Assembly: GCA_947499635.1 (NCBI GenBank)
Contig: CANMPD010000002.1
Coordinates: 1-64,000, forward strand
Reading direction: 5' to 3'
Length of the DNA: 64,000 nucleotides
From: an uncultured Paracoccaceae bacterium
GTDB lineage: Bacteria; Pseudomonadota; Alphaproteobacteria; Rhodobacterales; Rhodobacteraceae
Shown here: positions 63,238 through 64,000 of the stretch, in pieces
Layout: each line of letters opens with the position of its first letter
How positions within the stretch are numbered: the stretch's first letter is position 1
The notes under the pieces: model-generated
What the model was told of the DNA's origin: nothing
Seen by the model: only the letters and a program-made list of their open reading frames with translations
The model's database searches: none
Program-made: the position numbers and the translations under genes

Positions 63238-63678
63238 ATGTTCGCCGATCTTTTAAAACGGCTATTGCAGCCCGCACCTGCGATTTTACCGGATGAAGAG
63301 GCGCGCCTTGCTTTGACTGCGCTTTTGGTACGCCTTGCCCGGGCGGATGACAGCTATGACAATCAAGAACGAGACCGCATTGACCGCATTATTCGCACGC
63401 GCTTTGCATTGGATTGCGGCGCAGCACAAATTCTGCGGGAACAGGGCGAAGGTATCGAGGCAGATGCACCTGATACAGTACGCTTTACGCGGGCAATAAA
63501 AGATGCGGTTCCCCTACATGAGCGCGCAAGCGTCGTAGAAGCCCTGTGGCAAGTGGCACTCACAGACGGAGAGCGTGATCCGAAGGAGGATGCGCTTATC
63601 CGCATGACAGCAAATCTACTCGGTATAAACGATATTGAAAGCGCGCAAGCTCGACAACGCGCGGAGGTCAAGTTATGA
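63238..63678 (+). CDS. TerB-like protein (second of a pair)
   Basis: A 146-residue paralogue of the previous gene with LALTALLVRLARADDSYDNQ, ERDRIDRIIRTRF and VVEALWQVALTDGERDPKED then ALIRMTANLLG. The AAGGAA site precedes the ATG. Its stop overlaps the start of the following gene by 4 bp (ATGA), so the third protein may act with it. Confidence 0.88.
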   Translation: MFADLLKRLLQPAPAILPDEEARLALTALLVRLARADDSYDNQERDRIDRIIRTRFALDCGAAQILREQGEGIEADAPDTVRFTRAIKDAVPLHERASVVEALWQVALTDGERDPKEDALIRMTANLLGINDIESAQARQRAEVKL

Positions 63679-64000
63679 TTGCGTGTCTCCCCATGTACGA
63701 CCACCCCGAATTACGCGACGCAACGGATGTATTCTGGTCACAAACGCAGAAATCACTTGGGCGTGGCCCATTGGACCTGTCTCGCGGGATTGACCCTTGG
63801 GTGGCTTGGTCATCGCCTCAACTTACGTTGGCACAGACCTGTGGCCTGCCATATCGGGCACGGTTGTACGGTCAGGTGCAACTGGCCGGCACGCCAGACT
63901 TTGGATTACCAGGATGCCCTCCCGGGTATTACAACAGCGTGATTGTTGCGCACTCCAGCTTTAAGGGCCACGATCTGCGCGATTTGGCTGGTAAACGGTT
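63675..64000 (+). CDS. PhnD/SsuA-like solute-binding protein, truncated by window end
   Basis: The first 108 codons are visible and run off the window. It begins MIACLPMYDHPELRDATDVF and continues with DPWVAWSSPQLTLAQTCGLP and PPGYYNSVIVAHSS, typical of the PhnD/NrtA-like phosphate or phosphonate-binding superfamily. There is no signal peptide, so the protein may be cytoplasmic. It is translationally coupled to the terB-like gene (4-bp overlap). Confidence 0.7.
   Translation, partial: MIACLPMYDHPELRDATDVFWSQTQKSLGRGPLDLSRGIDPWVAWSSPQLTLAQTCGLPYRARLYGQVQLAGTPDFGLPGCPPGYYNSVIVAHSSFKGHDLRDLAGKR

Noticed and set aside
1-64000. CRISPR arrays, prophage or intact insertion sequences
   Set aside because: No regularly spaced repeats, no integrase or phage structural genes, and no intact transposase are visible.

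Overview
The window looks like chromosomal DNA of a marine alphaproteobacterium of the family Rhodobacteraceae (Roseobacter group). Pointers are the circularly permuted (two-piece) tmRNA whose tag reads ANDNRAPVALAA, an alpha-type SspB adaptor, the tellurite genes trgA/trgB beside a cysteine synthase as in Rhodobacter sphaeroides, the purC-purS-purQ order, an RNase E with a long acidic insertion in its S1 domain, DUF4169 plus a ribbon-helix-helix protein, and a methionine synthase split into separate subunits. Gene density is high, most genes are vertical-looking housekeeping genes, and I see no CRISPR array, prophage or intact insertion sequence.

Layout: 1-260 is a homopolymer-rich, GC-palindromic edge with no gene. 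264-2988 holds DNA repair and RNA modification genes (tag, YciI, tadA, rluB-like). 3053-10117 is a co-oriented membrane/envelope cluster: a possible tiny membrane peptide, XpaC-like, TelA-like, a DUF2927 lipoprotein, a Hint-domain protein, an SPFH-GYF protein and a zinc-ribbon membrane protein. 10146-15154 (minus) carries an esterase, an acyl-CoA synthetase and an MsbA-like ABC exporter. 15272-19315 has tRNA-Gly, a CbiX-like chelatase, a TetR regulator with a perfect 16-bp dyad, a DgcA-like flavoprotein and tRNA-Ser. 19451-27310 (minus) is mscS, cysK, trgB, trgA, photolyase and acuI.

27415-29401 combines tmRNA, an NTF2-like protein and SspB, so the trans-translation tag and the adaptor that delivers it to ClpXP lie within 2 kb. 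29450-35959 has a secreted protein, fumC, DUF4169/RHH, cytochrome P450, a membrane hydrolase, ccdA and tusA. 36015-39179 is rne with a long leader. 39818-43080 is a DctB/DctD-like two-component pair whose regulator lacks the sigma54-contact loop. 43117-44859 is purQ-purS-purC, and purN-purM follow at 54006-55648 on the same strand. 44989-45610 has no intact gene. 45611-51587 contains an MprF-like protein and two parts of split methionine synthase (homocysteine methyltransferase and corrinoid protein) plus a DUF1638 protein, with a radical SAM gene on the other strand. 51606-53909 is sufE, a lipoprotein and rnd. 55821-57872 has a CAT-anticodon tRNA and the divergent metR/metF pair, which ties into the methionine genes upstream. 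57856-62351 is a DUF2235 hydrolase and valS, and the window ends with two terB-like genes and a truncated solute-binding protein gene.

The most distinctive themes are the envelope cluster at 3-10 kb, three separate loci whose families carry tellurite-resistance names, the dispersed methionine synthase system with a coupled DUF1638 protein, and the degenerate NtrC-family regulator. All functional calls rest on recognition of motifs in the sequence; no database search was run.
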